A stretch of 14,401 nt of DNA from positions 1-14,401 of the forward strand of contig JASLBU010000247.1 in NCBI GenBank assembly GCA_030146365.1, given 5' to 3'. The number at the start of each line of letters is the position of its first letter. The first letter of the stretch is position 1. Below, piece by piece: positions 8,301 to 14,372 of the stretch. Position numbers and translations under genes: made by a program. This DNA comes from Candidatus Limnocylindria bacterium (GTDB lineage Bacteria; Chloroflexota; Limnocylindria; QHBO01). The notes below the pieces were generated by a model. The model ran no database searches. It worked only from the letters and a program-made list of their open reading frames with translations, and had not been told where the DNA came from.

Positions 8301-8442
8301 TCGGGCCCGCGGCGTGGTGTACGGCCAGGGCTACTACTACTCTCGACCGGTCTCCGCCGATGCGGTCACTGCGCTGCTGCCCGCCGGGCGACTCCCGCGC
8401 CGCCGTCGCCGCGCCGAGGTCGAGATGGCGCGTCTGGCCTGA
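5305..8442 (+). CDS. Membrane sensor with two PAS domains, GGDEF and EAL (cyclic-di-GMP turnover)
   Basis: A 1045-residue protein predicted both to make and to break down the second messenger cyclic di-GMP. The N-terminus has about nine or ten hydrophobic helices (residues ~28-320) of no family I can name, then a linker coiled coil (RERAFRRQRQLAADLSAAE). PAS 1 (~346-470) has the fold 3 pattern WHYVSPQIEHMLGF and LHPDD, and ends in DITERK. PAS 2 spans ~478-598. The GGDEF domain (~605-765) has an intact GGDEF (682-686) preceded by the inhibitory I-site RAED (673-676) at the correct 5-residue spacing. The EAL domain (~780-1020) keeps EAL (809-811), NVS, EITEG, DDFGTG (932-937), KIDRSFV and AEGVET. 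Both activities therefore look intact, with product feedback on the cyclase. ATG 5305 is the only in-frame start in the upstream gap. The gene stands alone, and the sensed signal is unknown. Confidence 0.95.
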   Translation: MGVAVHISAPTPPRAFRTLAAPLRRGVAVGLAVLGVLVLLSALDAAPGTVFWTRAQLTFAAGLATVGAAISVRGTTGRTRNVRLWLSAAIGLWLASELIRDVERALGASNHVGLSDLPFIGVLVCAGAAYVSALRGKVRPREEAAVYLDAAVLFLACASLMLTLFGSIGAGTLAGAVDLLYAIFFIATMGATLLLDLAVRAERKLHGAFLLLVGLVLLGMGFLWRLVAPGAELHEVGPPSYFVTLGVVVVMLGTMTWTDAVDRHPGYVRFADQLRRLLPVGAVGLASMLMLVHIVRDPVGWIGLMTGIATALVLPLVTVRQTVLLADRERAFRRQRQLAADLSAAERRYRALVETQPGVVYLAEPGATGRWHYVSPQIEHMLGFRADAWLADPTLWSRQLHPDDRRAVLAAEDAVRLAAAGGTSRSEYRLRAADGRDVWVLQEEAATRHGPDGLPSMMQGVLLDITERKEGEDALRASEEQTRTIIETASHAFVGMDVEGRVIDWNQRAADTFGWDASEAMGRELAGLIIPEAQRERHRAGLRHYLDTGQGPLLSKRVEVAALHRDGREFPVELTIWPVTLRGVVRFNAIVDDITVRKQLEDQLRHQALHDSLTGLPNRVLFSDRVQHAAERGPIAVLFLDLDDFKTINDSLGHAVGDELLAAVAGRLTGVMRAEDTAARLGGDEFAVLLEQATAEHPAEVATRILRAIAQPFELTGKLVSTTASMGLVLSDADGGSTDHLLRDADLAMYLAKARGKNRFELYVPGMHERALRRHDLKAALERAIAAEQLEVHYQPIVSLEDGTVTGLEALLRWRGADGQHVPLDEVIPLAEETGLIIPIGRFVLERAMQDMRVWQDAVGPGRPLDLAVNVSVVQLEHGTVVADVERALEQSGMAPAGLVLEITEGSLTNDSLDTVRSLRDLRARGIRLALDDFGTGYSSLERLRRFPVDIVKIDRSFVTAITHDREGVLVQSIIDLGRSLGMEVVAEGVETPAHVRALRARGVVYGQGYYYSRPVSADAVTALLPAGRLPRRRRRAEVEMARLA

Positions 8443-8477
8443 GGCGACATCCTCGGTTCGGCGCCGTGCCGGATCGG

Positions 8478-8483
8478 TAGACT
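8478..8483 (+). promoter_or_regulatory. Putative -10 box of corA, leaderless type
   Basis: TAGACT ends 7 bases before ATG 8491, in the 48-base gap after the cyclic-di-GMP gene, and no ribosome binding site precedes the ATG. This is the classic spacing for a leaderless transcript. The -35 region (about 8455-8460, GGTTCG) is weak. Confidence 0.5.
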
Positions 8484-8490
8484 CGCGCAG

Positions 8491-9507
8491 ATGGCAGCTG
8501 GGCGAAGCGCAACCTGCCTCGTGCGTCGGGGCGCCGAGGCGTACGAGCTCCCCGCGGAGCAGTTCCACGCGATCGACGGGCTGCGCCAGGAGCCGCAGTC
8601 CATCGTCTGGCTGAAGCTGGACAGCCCGACGGCGGATGATCTCCGGCTGCTCCAGGAGGAGTTCGCCATCCACCCGCTGGCGATGGAGGACGTCCGCAAG
8701 CGCGGCCAGCGGCCGAAGCTGGACACTTACCCGGACCAGCACATGCTGGTCGTGTACGAGGCGGTCGCCGGGGTCGCTCCCGCCGCAGGGAGCGTCGAGG
8801 GGGAGCGACCCTCCTCGTTCCACCTCTCGGAGCTTCATGCGTTCGGCGGTCCCGGCTGGCTCGTCACGGTCCAGTCGGGCGCGTCTCCGGCGGTGGATGC
8901 GGCAACCGCGCGGTTCGGCCGCCCGGGCCCGCAGGCCTCCACGGTCGGTGGGGTGCTGCACGCGTTCTTCGACGCCGCCGTCGACTCCTACTTCCCGGTC
9001 CTCGACGCGATTGCGGAGCGCATGGACGCCCTGGAGGACCGCGTGCTGGCCGGAGACGGCAGCTCGCAGGGCCTCGCAGACATGCTGGCGATCAAGCGGG
9101 AGCTCCTGGAGCTGCGACGGGTGCTGGCGCCGATGCGCGAGGCGGCCAACGCACTGCTGCGGCGGGACACGCCGCTCATCGAGGATGCCGTCACGCCGTA
9201 CTTCCAGGACCTGTACGACCACCTCGTCCGGCTCCTCGACCAGCTCGACCTGTACCGCGACCTGCTCGCGTCGGTGCTCGACGCACGGCTCACGGTGGCC
9301 AACAACTCGCTGAACGCGGTGATGAAACGGCTGACCGCCATCACCGTGATCCTCATGGCCCCGACGCTGATCGCCGGCATCTACGGCATGAACTTCGACT
9401 ACATGCCGGAGCTTCACTGGCCGCTGGGCTACCCCCTCGCACTTGGCATGATGGTGACCGTGATGCTCGGCGCGCTGGCGTACTTCCGCCTCCGTGACTG
9501 GTTCTGA
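8491..9507 (+). CDS. corA: CorA-type magnesium/cobalt transport protein
   Basis: Pentameric inner-membrane channel for Mg2+ (also Co2+ and Ni2+). The 338-residue protein has the normal layout: an N-terminal alpha/beta cytoplasmic domain (including SIVWLKLDSPTADDLRLL and HPLAMEDVRKRGQRPKL), long stalk helices (~150-270), and two C-terminal membrane helices. The first helix (~280-300) ends in the selectivity signature YGMNF (GMN at 299-301). The short outer loop reads DYMPELHWPLGYP, and the second helix ends in YFRLRDWF, close to the usual basic C-terminus. The periplasmic loop is acidic, as expected. ATG 8491 has no ribosome binding site but has a TAGACT box 7 bases upstream, so a leaderless message is likely. 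It is not clearly in an operon. The motif does not tell whether Mg2+, Co2+ or Zn2+ is the main substrate. Confidence 0.95.
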   Translation: MAAGRSATCLVRRGAEAYELPAEQFHAIDGLRQEPQSIVWLKLDSPTADDLRLLQEEFAIHPLAMEDVRKRGQRPKLDTYPDQHMLVVYEAVAGVAPAAGSVEGERPSSFHLSELHAFGGPGWLVTVQSGASPAVDAATARFGRPGPQASTVGGVLHAFFDAAVDSYFPVLDAIAERMDALEDRVLAGDGSSQGLADMLAIKRELLELRRVLAPMREAANALLRRDTPLIEDAVTPYFQDLYDHLVRLLDQLDLYRDLLASVLDARLTVANNSLNAVMKRLTAITVILMAPTLIAGIYGMNFDYMPELHWPLGYPLALGMMVTVMLGALAYFRLRDWF

Positions 9508-9582
9508 GCACGCGAATCGGGATGCATGGCACCGCCGGTGCGGTGACGAGCGCGAACATCATGAGCAGCGGGGAAGCCGGCC

Positions 9583-9777
9583 GTGGCCCAGCTTTGGATC
9601 GAGGAACAGGACAAGGCCGTCTGGCACCTTGCCAACGGTCGGACCGGACGTTTGAGATACACGGTCGTGTGCGGGTGGGTGCTCCCTGCTCGTCCGACCC
9701 GAGTCTGGCCCCAGAAGCAACACGAGATCGGCCCTCCGCAGGCGCAGCGCTGCCACACGTGCGTGGGCGAGGAGTAG
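9583..9777 (+). CDS. Small His/Cys protein of unknown function
   Basis: A 64-residue frame that I think is a real gene, although I recognise no named family. It has one histidine near a tryptophan (VWHLANG, H15), one cysteine in VVCGWVLP (C30) and a CHTC pair near the end (C57, C60). This spacing could bind one zinc ion. The N-terminus (LWIEEQDKAVWHL) and the PP-x-AQRC stretch look like folded protein rather than frame-shadow sequence, which here would be rich in Arg and Ser. The start is GTG 9583 with GGGGAA 7 bases upstream. It lies 75 bases after corA and 99 bases before hemA, which has its own promoter, so it is probably separate from the heme operon. The overlapping frame at 9522-9803 is a weaker candidate. 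Confidence 0.6.
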   Translation: MAQLWIEEQDKAVWHLANGRTGRLRYTVVCGWVLPARPTRVWPQKQHEIGPPQAQRCHTCVGEE

Positions 9778-9818
9778 GCCGACGCCGCGCGAAATCTCGG
9801 TAAGTCTATGACTCACAT

Positions 9819-9848
9819 TTGACGCTGCCGAACCGCGCCTCGTAGCCT
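9819..9848 (+). promoter_or_regulatory. Promoter of the heme operon
   Basis: TTGACG (9819-9824) and TAGCCT (9843-9848) are 18 bases apart and fit a housekeeping sigma factor promoter. This is the best promoter in the window. Transcription would start near 9855, giving a leader of about 22 bases before TTG 9877. The stretch just before it (9790-9820) is locally A+T-richer. Confidence 0.65.
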
Positions 9849-9876
9849 GCGGCCCTGACCCGCACGGTGCCCTCGC

Positions 9877-11022
9877 TTGTCCGCTCCCTCCGCCGTCGAA
9901 CGCATCGAGATGCGCTTCACGACGTTTCGGGATGCCGCTGCCCCGGAGCGGGCGGAGGCCGCCGGCCGGCTGAACGCCATTCCCGCGGCGGAGTCCATCC
10001 TGCTCGACACATGTCACCGCGTCGAACTCCTCACCGTGGACGCCCGAGCCGATGGACCGGACGCCCCTCTTCGAGGGTCCGGCGCCGTGACGCGCGTCTT
10101 CGAGGTGGTCGGAGGCTTTGACTCCGCGGTGGTCGCGGAGGAGCAGCTGCTCGGCCAGGTGCGCGATGCCTACGACCGCGCGCTCGCGTCCGGTCGCTCC
10201 GGGCCGATCCTCAATGAGCTCGTGCGGCGAGCCCTCCGGTTCGGGCGGCTGGTGCGCAGCCACGCCAGGCCCGGCACCGACCGCTCGCTCGGCGATTCGG
10301 CCGTCGCCTGGCTGCGCGAGCGCGTGCCGGCGGGGGAGCGAGTGATCGTCGCGGGGACCGGTGAGATGGGGCAGCGTCTGGCGAGCGGCATGGCGTCGGC
10401 GGGACATCCGGTCACCGTCGTGTCCGCATCTGCCGAGCGGAGCGGGCGCCTGCTGGCATCGCTGCCCGCCGGCGACCACCGAGCCGCCCTCGGCCCAATC
10501 TGCCGGGAGGTCGTCGCCACCGCGGCCGCCGTCGCCCTCGCCGTCCGTGGCGGGAGGCATGCCGTGGTGAGGGATGCGTTGGACGGCGGCCGCCTCCCGT
10601 GGGTCGTGGATCTTTCGGCGCCTTCCGCGGTGGAGCCGGCCGCAGCCGAACTGCTGGGAGATCGGCTGCTGGGCCTCGACCGAGTCGCACCGGCCCGGGG
10701 CAGCGCCCCGGTGCTGGCTCCCGCGATCGAGACGCGCCTCCGGGGTCGCCTCACCGCGGAGGTCGAGTCCTTCGTCGCCTGGTTGGGAGCCCGTCAGGGT
10801 GCCGATGCGCAGGCGCTGCTGCACCGCGAGGCCGCTTCCGTGCGCCGGCGTCACCTGGAGCGGCTGCGCACTCGTGCCACGCTGGACCGGGACCAGCTCG
10901 CCGCCGTCGAAGCGGCCTCGGCAGCGATGATCGGCGAGCTGCTCCACGGCCCGATGGTCGAGCTGCGCCGCGGTGGCGCGGATGCCGCCACCGTCCGTCG
11001 CCTGTTCCGGCTCGAGGCATGA
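9877..11022 (+). CDS. hemA: Glutamyl-tRNA reductase, divergent and short
   Basis: Reduces glutamyl-tRNA to glutamate-1-semialdehyde with NADPH, the first committed step of C5-route heme synthesis. At 381 residues it is shorter than the usual 410-450. The catalytic cysteine motif is LDTCHRVEL (C46), AEEQLLGQVRDAYDRA matches the conserved GEPQILGQVK-AY block, GTGEMG (160-165) is the NADPH-binding loop, and the C-terminal dimerisation helices end in LLHGPMVELRRG. Oddities: the N-terminal NHRTAP-type motif is not recognisable (MRFTTFRDAAAPER stands there), and the usual HLFRVASGLDS reads TRVFEVVGGFDS, so the conserved His is an Arg. A stop at 9856 limits the frame. TTG 9877 places Cys46 close to its usual position (~50), while ATG 9910 would put it at 35. 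No clear ribosome binding site supports either. First gene of the heme operon. Confidence 0.88.
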   Translation: MSAPSAVERIEMRFTTFRDAAAPERAEAAGRLNAIPAAESILLDTCHRVELLTVDARADGPDAPLRGSGAVTRVFEVVGGFDSAVVAEEQLLGQVRDAYDRALASGRSGPILNELVRRALRFGRLVRSHARPGTDRSLGDSAVAWLRERVPAGERVIVAGTGEMGQRLASGMASAGHPVTVVSASAERSGRLLASLPAGDHRAALGPICREVVATAAAVALAVRGGRHAVVRDALDGGRLPWVVDLSAPSAVEPAAAELLGDRLLGLDRVAPARGSAPVLAPAIETRLRGRLTAEVESFVAWLGARQGADAQALLHREAASVRRRHLERLRTRATLDRDQLAAVEAASAAMIGELLHGPMVELRRGGADAATVRRLFRLEA

Positions 11023-11924
11023 CGGCCACCGCCACGCTCCGCGTCGGCACTCGCGCCAGCCGGCTGGCGCGCGCGCAGGCCGACATCGCCATCGCTGCCT
11101 TGGGCGCGCTGGGGTCCGGCGCGATCGAGACCGTGCCCGTCCGGACGGAGGGGGACGCCATCAGCGCCCGTCGCCCGACCGGCGGCTGGATCGCTGCCGA
11201 CGGGCAGTTCACGCGCGAGCTCGAGCGCGCCCTGCTGGACGGTCGCGTCGACGTGGTCGTGCACAGCTTCAAGGACCTGCCCACCGAGCCGAACGACGAT
11301 CTCGTCATCGGAGCCGTGCTCGAGCGAGGCGATGCGCGCGACTGCGTGATCGCCGCGGACGGCGGCGGAATCGACCGCGTTCGCTTCGGGGGACGGATCG
11401 GCACCAGTTCGACACGGCGAGCCGCTCAGCTCGCGGCGACGCGCAGCGACCTCATCGCCGTACCGATCAGGGGCAACGTCGAAAACCGGCTGCGCCGGCT
11501 GCGTGCCGGCGAGTACGACGGGCTTGTGCTTGCCGCCGCCGGGCTTGACCGCCTCGGCATCGACGTCGCGCCGGAGTGGCGCCTGCCGTTCGAGCTGATG
11601 CTGCCCGCCCCGGCCCAGGGCGCGCTGGCCCTCCAGGTTCGTGCTGCCGACACCGGCCTGCAAGCCGCACTGGCGACAGTCGACCACGCCCCGACCCGGA
11701 TCGCGGTGGAGGCCGAGCGCTCGCTGCTGCGAGCCATCGGCGGTGGATGCCTCGCCCCGCTCGGCGCACTGGGAGAGGTGAGCGGCGAGACGCTGTGGCT
11801 GCGCGCCTCGTTCGAGGATCCCGCCCACGGGCTGGTCCACGTGGAGGCGAGCGGCCCGGCCTCGGACGGAACCGGCGTCGCCGCCGAAGTGGCGCGTCGC
11901 ATCCGCGAGGCGGTCCGCTCCTGA
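11019..11924 (+). CDS. hemC: Porphobilinogen deaminase (hydroxymethylbilane synthase)
   Basis: Joins four porphobilinogen units into hydroxymethylbilane. The start is ATG 11019, overlapping the hemA stop (ATGA). The frame is open upstream to 10599, but that part lies inside hemA. The product is 301 residues, normal for the family. It opens with LRVGTRASRLARAQAD. RTEGD is the substrate-binding motif, and HSFKDLPT holds the catalytic aspartate. PIRGNVENRLRRL, VLAAAGLDRLG and PAPAQGALALQVR follow in the usual order. Cysteine 244 in GGGCLAPLGA is the attachment site of the dipyrromethane cofactor. All key residues are present. Only GAGG sits before the ATG, too close for a strong binding site, so translation is probably coupled to hemA. 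The hemD start overlaps the hemC stop by one base. Confidence 0.97.
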   Translation: MTATATLRVGTRASRLARAQADIAIAALGALGSGAIETVPVRTEGDAISARRPTGGWIAADGQFTRELERALLDGRVDVVVHSFKDLPTEPNDDLVIGAVLERGDARDCVIAADGGGIDRVRFGGRIGTSSTRRAAQLAATRSDLIAVPIRGNVENRLRRLRAGEYDGLVLAAAGLDRLGIDVAPEWRLPFELMLPAPAQGALALQVRAADTGLQAALATVDHAPTRIAVEAERSLLRAIGGGCLAPLGALGEVSGETLWLRASFEDPAHGLVHVEASGPASDGTGVAAEVARRIREAVRS

Positions 11925-12682
11925 TGCCGCAGGTGCTCGTGACACGACCCGCAGAGCAGGCGGGTGAACTGCTCTCGGCGCTGGAGACGCGAGGGGTGGA
12001 CGGGGTCAGCGTTCCCGCGGTCGCGATCGATCGCGCGGCGAGCGCGACGGACCTGGACGCCATGCTGGGCGGTGGCCTGGTGGATGCCGATTGGCTGGTC
12101 ATCACGAGCGCGAACGGGGCGGCGGCGCTGGCGGACAGGCTCGCCGCCACCGGCCACGCCATCCCGACGCAGGTGAGAATCGCCGCCGTCGGGCCGGCCA
12201 CCGCCGAATCGCTGGCTGCGGCCGGGTTGCGGGTCGACCACGTGCCGGCGCGCTACCTGACCGTCGCCATCGCCGACGGCCTCGGGGATCTGGACGGCCG
12301 CCGCGTGGTGCTGGCGCGGGCGGACGCGGCCACCCCGGACCTGTCTCGCGCGCTGCTGGCTCGAGGAGCCGATGTGGCGGAGGTGGTCGCGTACCGCACG
12401 ATCGAGGGGCCGGCGGAGAGCCGCGACCGCCTGCGCGTGGCGCTCCAGCGCGACCTCGACGGCGTGACCTTCACCAGCAGCTCCACGGTCCGGGGCCTGC
12501 TGCGCCTGGCGTCCACGACCGATCGTCAGCGTGCGCGGGCGCTTCCCGCCTTCTGTATCGGGCCTGTCACTGCCGACACGGCGCGCCGCCTCGGCTTCGG
12601 CGTCACGGCGGTCGCCGAGGAGCACACCGCCGCCGGCCTTGCCGCTGTCGTTGGCCACCACCTCAATGGAGGACGTCGATGA
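11924..12682 (+). CDS. hemD: Uroporphyrinogen-III synthase
   Basis: Closes hydroxymethylbilane into uroporphyrinogen III with inversion of ring D. The 252-residue protein belongs to a family with low sequence identity, but the recognisable blocks are all here in order. They are the opening VLVTRPAEQAGELLSAL, WLVITSANGAAAL, IAAVGPATAESLAAAGL, RVVLARADAATPDLSRAL, VVAYRTI, GVTFTSSSTVRGLL and the last FCIGPVTADTARRLGF. The start is ATG 11924, sharing a base with the hemC stop (TGATG). The frame is open upstream, but that part lies in hemC. The stop overlaps the hemB start by 4 bases (ATGA). The sequence alone leaves the assignment moderately strong, and the position between hemC and hemB makes it secure. 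Confidence 0.95.
   Translation: MPQVLVTRPAEQAGELLSALETRGVDGVSVPAVAIDRAASATDLDAMLGGGLVDADWLVITSANGAAALADRLAATGHAIPTQVRIAAVGPATAESLAAAGLRVDHVPARYLTVAIADGLGDLDGRRVVLARADAATPDLSRALLARGADVAEVVAYRTIEGPAESRDRLRVALQRDLDGVTFTSSSTVRGLLRLASTTDRQRARALPAFCIGPVTADTARRLGFGVTAVAEEHTAAGLAAVVGHHLNGGRR
12668..12672 (+). promoter_or_regulatory. Ribosome binding site deciding the hemB start
   Basis: GGAGG inside the end of hemD lies 6 bases before ATG 12679. It favours that start over the in-frame ATG at 12715, from which the conserved part of HemB could also be made. Confidence 0.75.
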
Positions 12683-13689
12683 CCGTGCTGAGCGACCGCC
12701 AGACGGGGACCGCCATGCACCGCGGCCGTCGCATGCGACGCACGGCTGCCCTTCGCGCCCTGGTGCGAGAGACTCGCATGGATCCGGCCATGCTGGTCGC
12801 ACCGCTCTTCGTGCGTCCGGGACGGGGCGTGAGGGACCCGATCTCCTCCATGCCCGGCCAGGAACGCCTCAGCCTGGACGAGCTGGCCCGCGCGGGTGAG
12901 CGGCTGGTCGAGGGCGGCGTGCGCTCCGTGTTCCTGTTCGGACTGCCCGAATCGAAGGATGCGGAGGGCTCGGGAGCGTGGGATGCGCAGGGCATCGTCC
13001 AGACCGGCATCCACGAGCTCAAACGGGCCGTCGGAAGTGAGCTGGCGGTCATCGCCGACGTGTGCCTCTGTGAGTACACGTCACACGGGCACTGCGGCGT
13101 CCTGCGCGATGGGGCGACCGACAATGACGCGACGCTGCCACTGCTTGCGCGCACGGCCGTCTCGCTGGCTGAGGCGGGGGCCGATGTCGTGGCGCCGTCA
13201 GCGATGATGGACGGGCAGGTTGCGGCGATCCGGAGCGCCCTGGATGAAGGCGGGATGCCTGAGACCGCCGTCCTCGCCTACGCGGCAAAGCACGCGTCCG
13301 CCTTCTACGGCCCGTTCCGGGAGGCGGCCGACTCTGCGCCCGCCTTCGGAGATCGGCGCGCCTATCAGATGGACGCGGCGAACGGCCGCGAAGCGCTCCG
13401 AGAGGTTCTTGCCGACGTGAGGGAGGGCGCCGACGCGGTGATGATCAAGCCCGCGCTCCCCGCGCTCGACATTGTCGCGGCGGCCCGATCGGCGGTCTCC
13501 GTCCCGATCTTCGCGTACCAGGTCTCCGGCGAGTACGCCGCGATCTGCGCCGCGGCCGAGCGGGGCTGGCTGGACCGGCGCGCCGCGGCGCTCGAGTCGC
13601 TCGCGGCCATCGCCCGTGCGGGCGCCGGATCGATCGTCACCTACTTCGCCGCCGAGGCGGCCGACTGGCTCCGGGAGGACGGCGCGTGA
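12679..13689 (+). CDS. hemB: Delta-aminolevulinic acid dehydratase (porphobilinogen synthase)
   Basis: Condenses two 5-aminolevulinate molecules to porphobilinogen. The 336-residue protein carries the zinc-type active site: DVCLCEYTSHGHCG supplies C129, C131 and C139. K204 (in YAAKHASAFYGPF) and K257 (in VMIKPALPALD) match the two active-site lysines, the second being the Schiff-base former. Other family blocks are FGLPESKD, GADVVAPSAMMDGQVAAIR, GDRRAYQMDAANGREALREV and FAYQVSGEYA. The lysine motif usually reads KPALPYLD, and here Tyr is Ala. The start is ATG 12679, with GGAGG 6 bases upstream, overlapping the hemD stop (ATGA). The stop overlaps the hemQ start (GTGA). The three cysteines suggest zinc rather than magnesium-only catalysis. 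Confidence 0.97.
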   Translation: MTVLSDRQTGTAMHRGRRMRRTAALRALVRETRMDPAMLVAPLFVRPGRGVRDPISSMPGQERLSLDELARAGERLVEGGVRSVFLFGLPESKDAEGSGAWDAQGIVQTGIHELKRAVGSELAVIADVCLCEYTSHGHCGVLRDGATDNDATLPLLARTAVSLAEAGADVVAPSAMMDGQVAAIRSALDEGGMPETAVLAYAAKHASAFYGPFREAADSAPAFGDRRAYQMDAANGREALREVLADVREGADAVMIKPALPALDIVAAARSAVSVPIFAYQVSGEYAAICAAAERGWLDRRAAALESLAAIARAGAGSIVTYFAAEAADWLREDGA

Positions 13690-14372
13690 GCGAGCAGCGG
13701 TTCGTCCATGCGTGGCTGCTGCGCCTCGACCCGGCATGGCGGCGCCAGCCACCGGCGGAGCGCGCCGCGGACATCGAAGCGTTCTGCGCGGCGTGGAGCG
13801 CGGCAGAGGGACGTCTGCTCCAGTTCAGCTACTCCACCGTGGGCCTGCGAGCCGAGGGTGAGCTGCTCCTATGGCGGATGGCCGAACGCATCGAGGACGT
13901 CGAGGAGACCGCGGCCCAGCTGCTGACGGCCGGCATCGGCCGCTGGATGTCACCTGCCCTTTCGATGGTCGGCATGACGCGGCCCAGCCAGTACGTGAAG
14001 CGGCCGACGAGCCAGGAGCAGAGCCTGTTCACCGGGGACCGCTCGCGGTACCTCGTCGTGTACCCGTTCGTGAAGTCGACGGAGTGGTACCTGGCCTCCG
14101 CCGAGGAGCGCCAAGAGGTGATGAAGGGCCACATGCGGGTGGGGCACGCGTACCCGCAGGTGCGGCAGCTGCTCGCGTACAGCTTCGGCCTCGACGACCA
14201 GGAGTTCGTCGTCGCCTACGAGACCGACGACCTCGTCGCATTTCAGGACCTGGTGCGCGACCTGCGTGCCACGGAGTCACGACGGTCCACCGTCCGTGAC
14301 ACGCCGATCATCACCGGCATCCACCGGCCGCTGGGCGACATCCTCGGCATGCTCTCAGGGCCCGGCTCATGA
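13686..14372 (+). CDS. hemQ: Coproheme decarboxylase HemQ (chlorite dismutase family)
   Basis: Predicted to convert coproheme III to protoheme by two oxidative decarboxylations, the last step of the coproporphyrin-dependent pathway. The 228-residue protein has the chlorite dismutase-family double ferredoxin-like fold pattern. VVYPFVKS holds Tyr126, equivalent to the radical tyrosine of Firmicutes HemQ, with Lys130 four residues on. H154 in RVGHAYPQVRQLLAYSFGLDD fits the proximal heme ligand. LVRDLRATESRRST-x-x-DTPIITG closes the fold. True chlorite dismutases share the fold, but the gene ends a heme biosynthesis run and the Tyr-Pro-x-x-Lys motif is that of the decarboxylase, so HemQ is much the better call. 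The GTG start at 13686 has GGGAGG 7 bases upstream and overlaps the hemB stop by 4 bases. Confidence 0.93.
   Translation: MSEQRFVHAWLLRLDPAWRRQPPAERAADIEAFCAAWSAAEGRLLQFSYSTVGLRAEGELLLWRMAERIEDVEETAAQLLTAGIGRWMSPALSMVGMTRPSQYVKRPTSQEQSLFTGDRSRYLVVYPFVKSTEWYLASAEERQEVMKGHMRVGHAYPQVRQLLAYSFGLDDQEFVVAYETDDLVAFQDLVRDLRATESRRSTVRDTPIITGIHRPLGDILGMLSGPGS

Noticed and set aside
6328..9417. A 1029-codon open frame on the minus strand across the cyclic-di-GMP gene and corA
   Set aside because: It is antisense to two well-supported genes and arises from the third-position GC bias of the plus-strand codons. The translation is low-complexity (Arg, Gly, Asp, Val, His-rich), shows no domain, and runs straight through the intergenic gap.
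9522..9803. A 93-codon frame after corA
   Set aside because: It overlaps the better 64-codon frame at 9583-9777, lacks a convincing ribosome binding site and has random-looking Arg/Ser/Gly-rich composition.
9867..10121. GTG-started frame overlapping the 5' end of hemA, considered as a source of the missing NHRTAP motif through a frameshift
   Set aside because: The translation holds no NHRTAP-like or other HemA sequence, so there is no sign that a frameshift hides the motif.
10599..11018. Upstream extension of the hemC frame
   Set aside because: It lies wholly within hemA. Homology of HemC begins at the ATG at 11019, which overlaps the hemA stop like the other junctions.
13686..14372. Chlorite dismutase
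   Set aside because: Same protein family, but the Tyr-Pro-x-x-Lys motif and the place in a heme operon fit coproheme decarboxylase. No chlorate or perchlorate genes are nearby.
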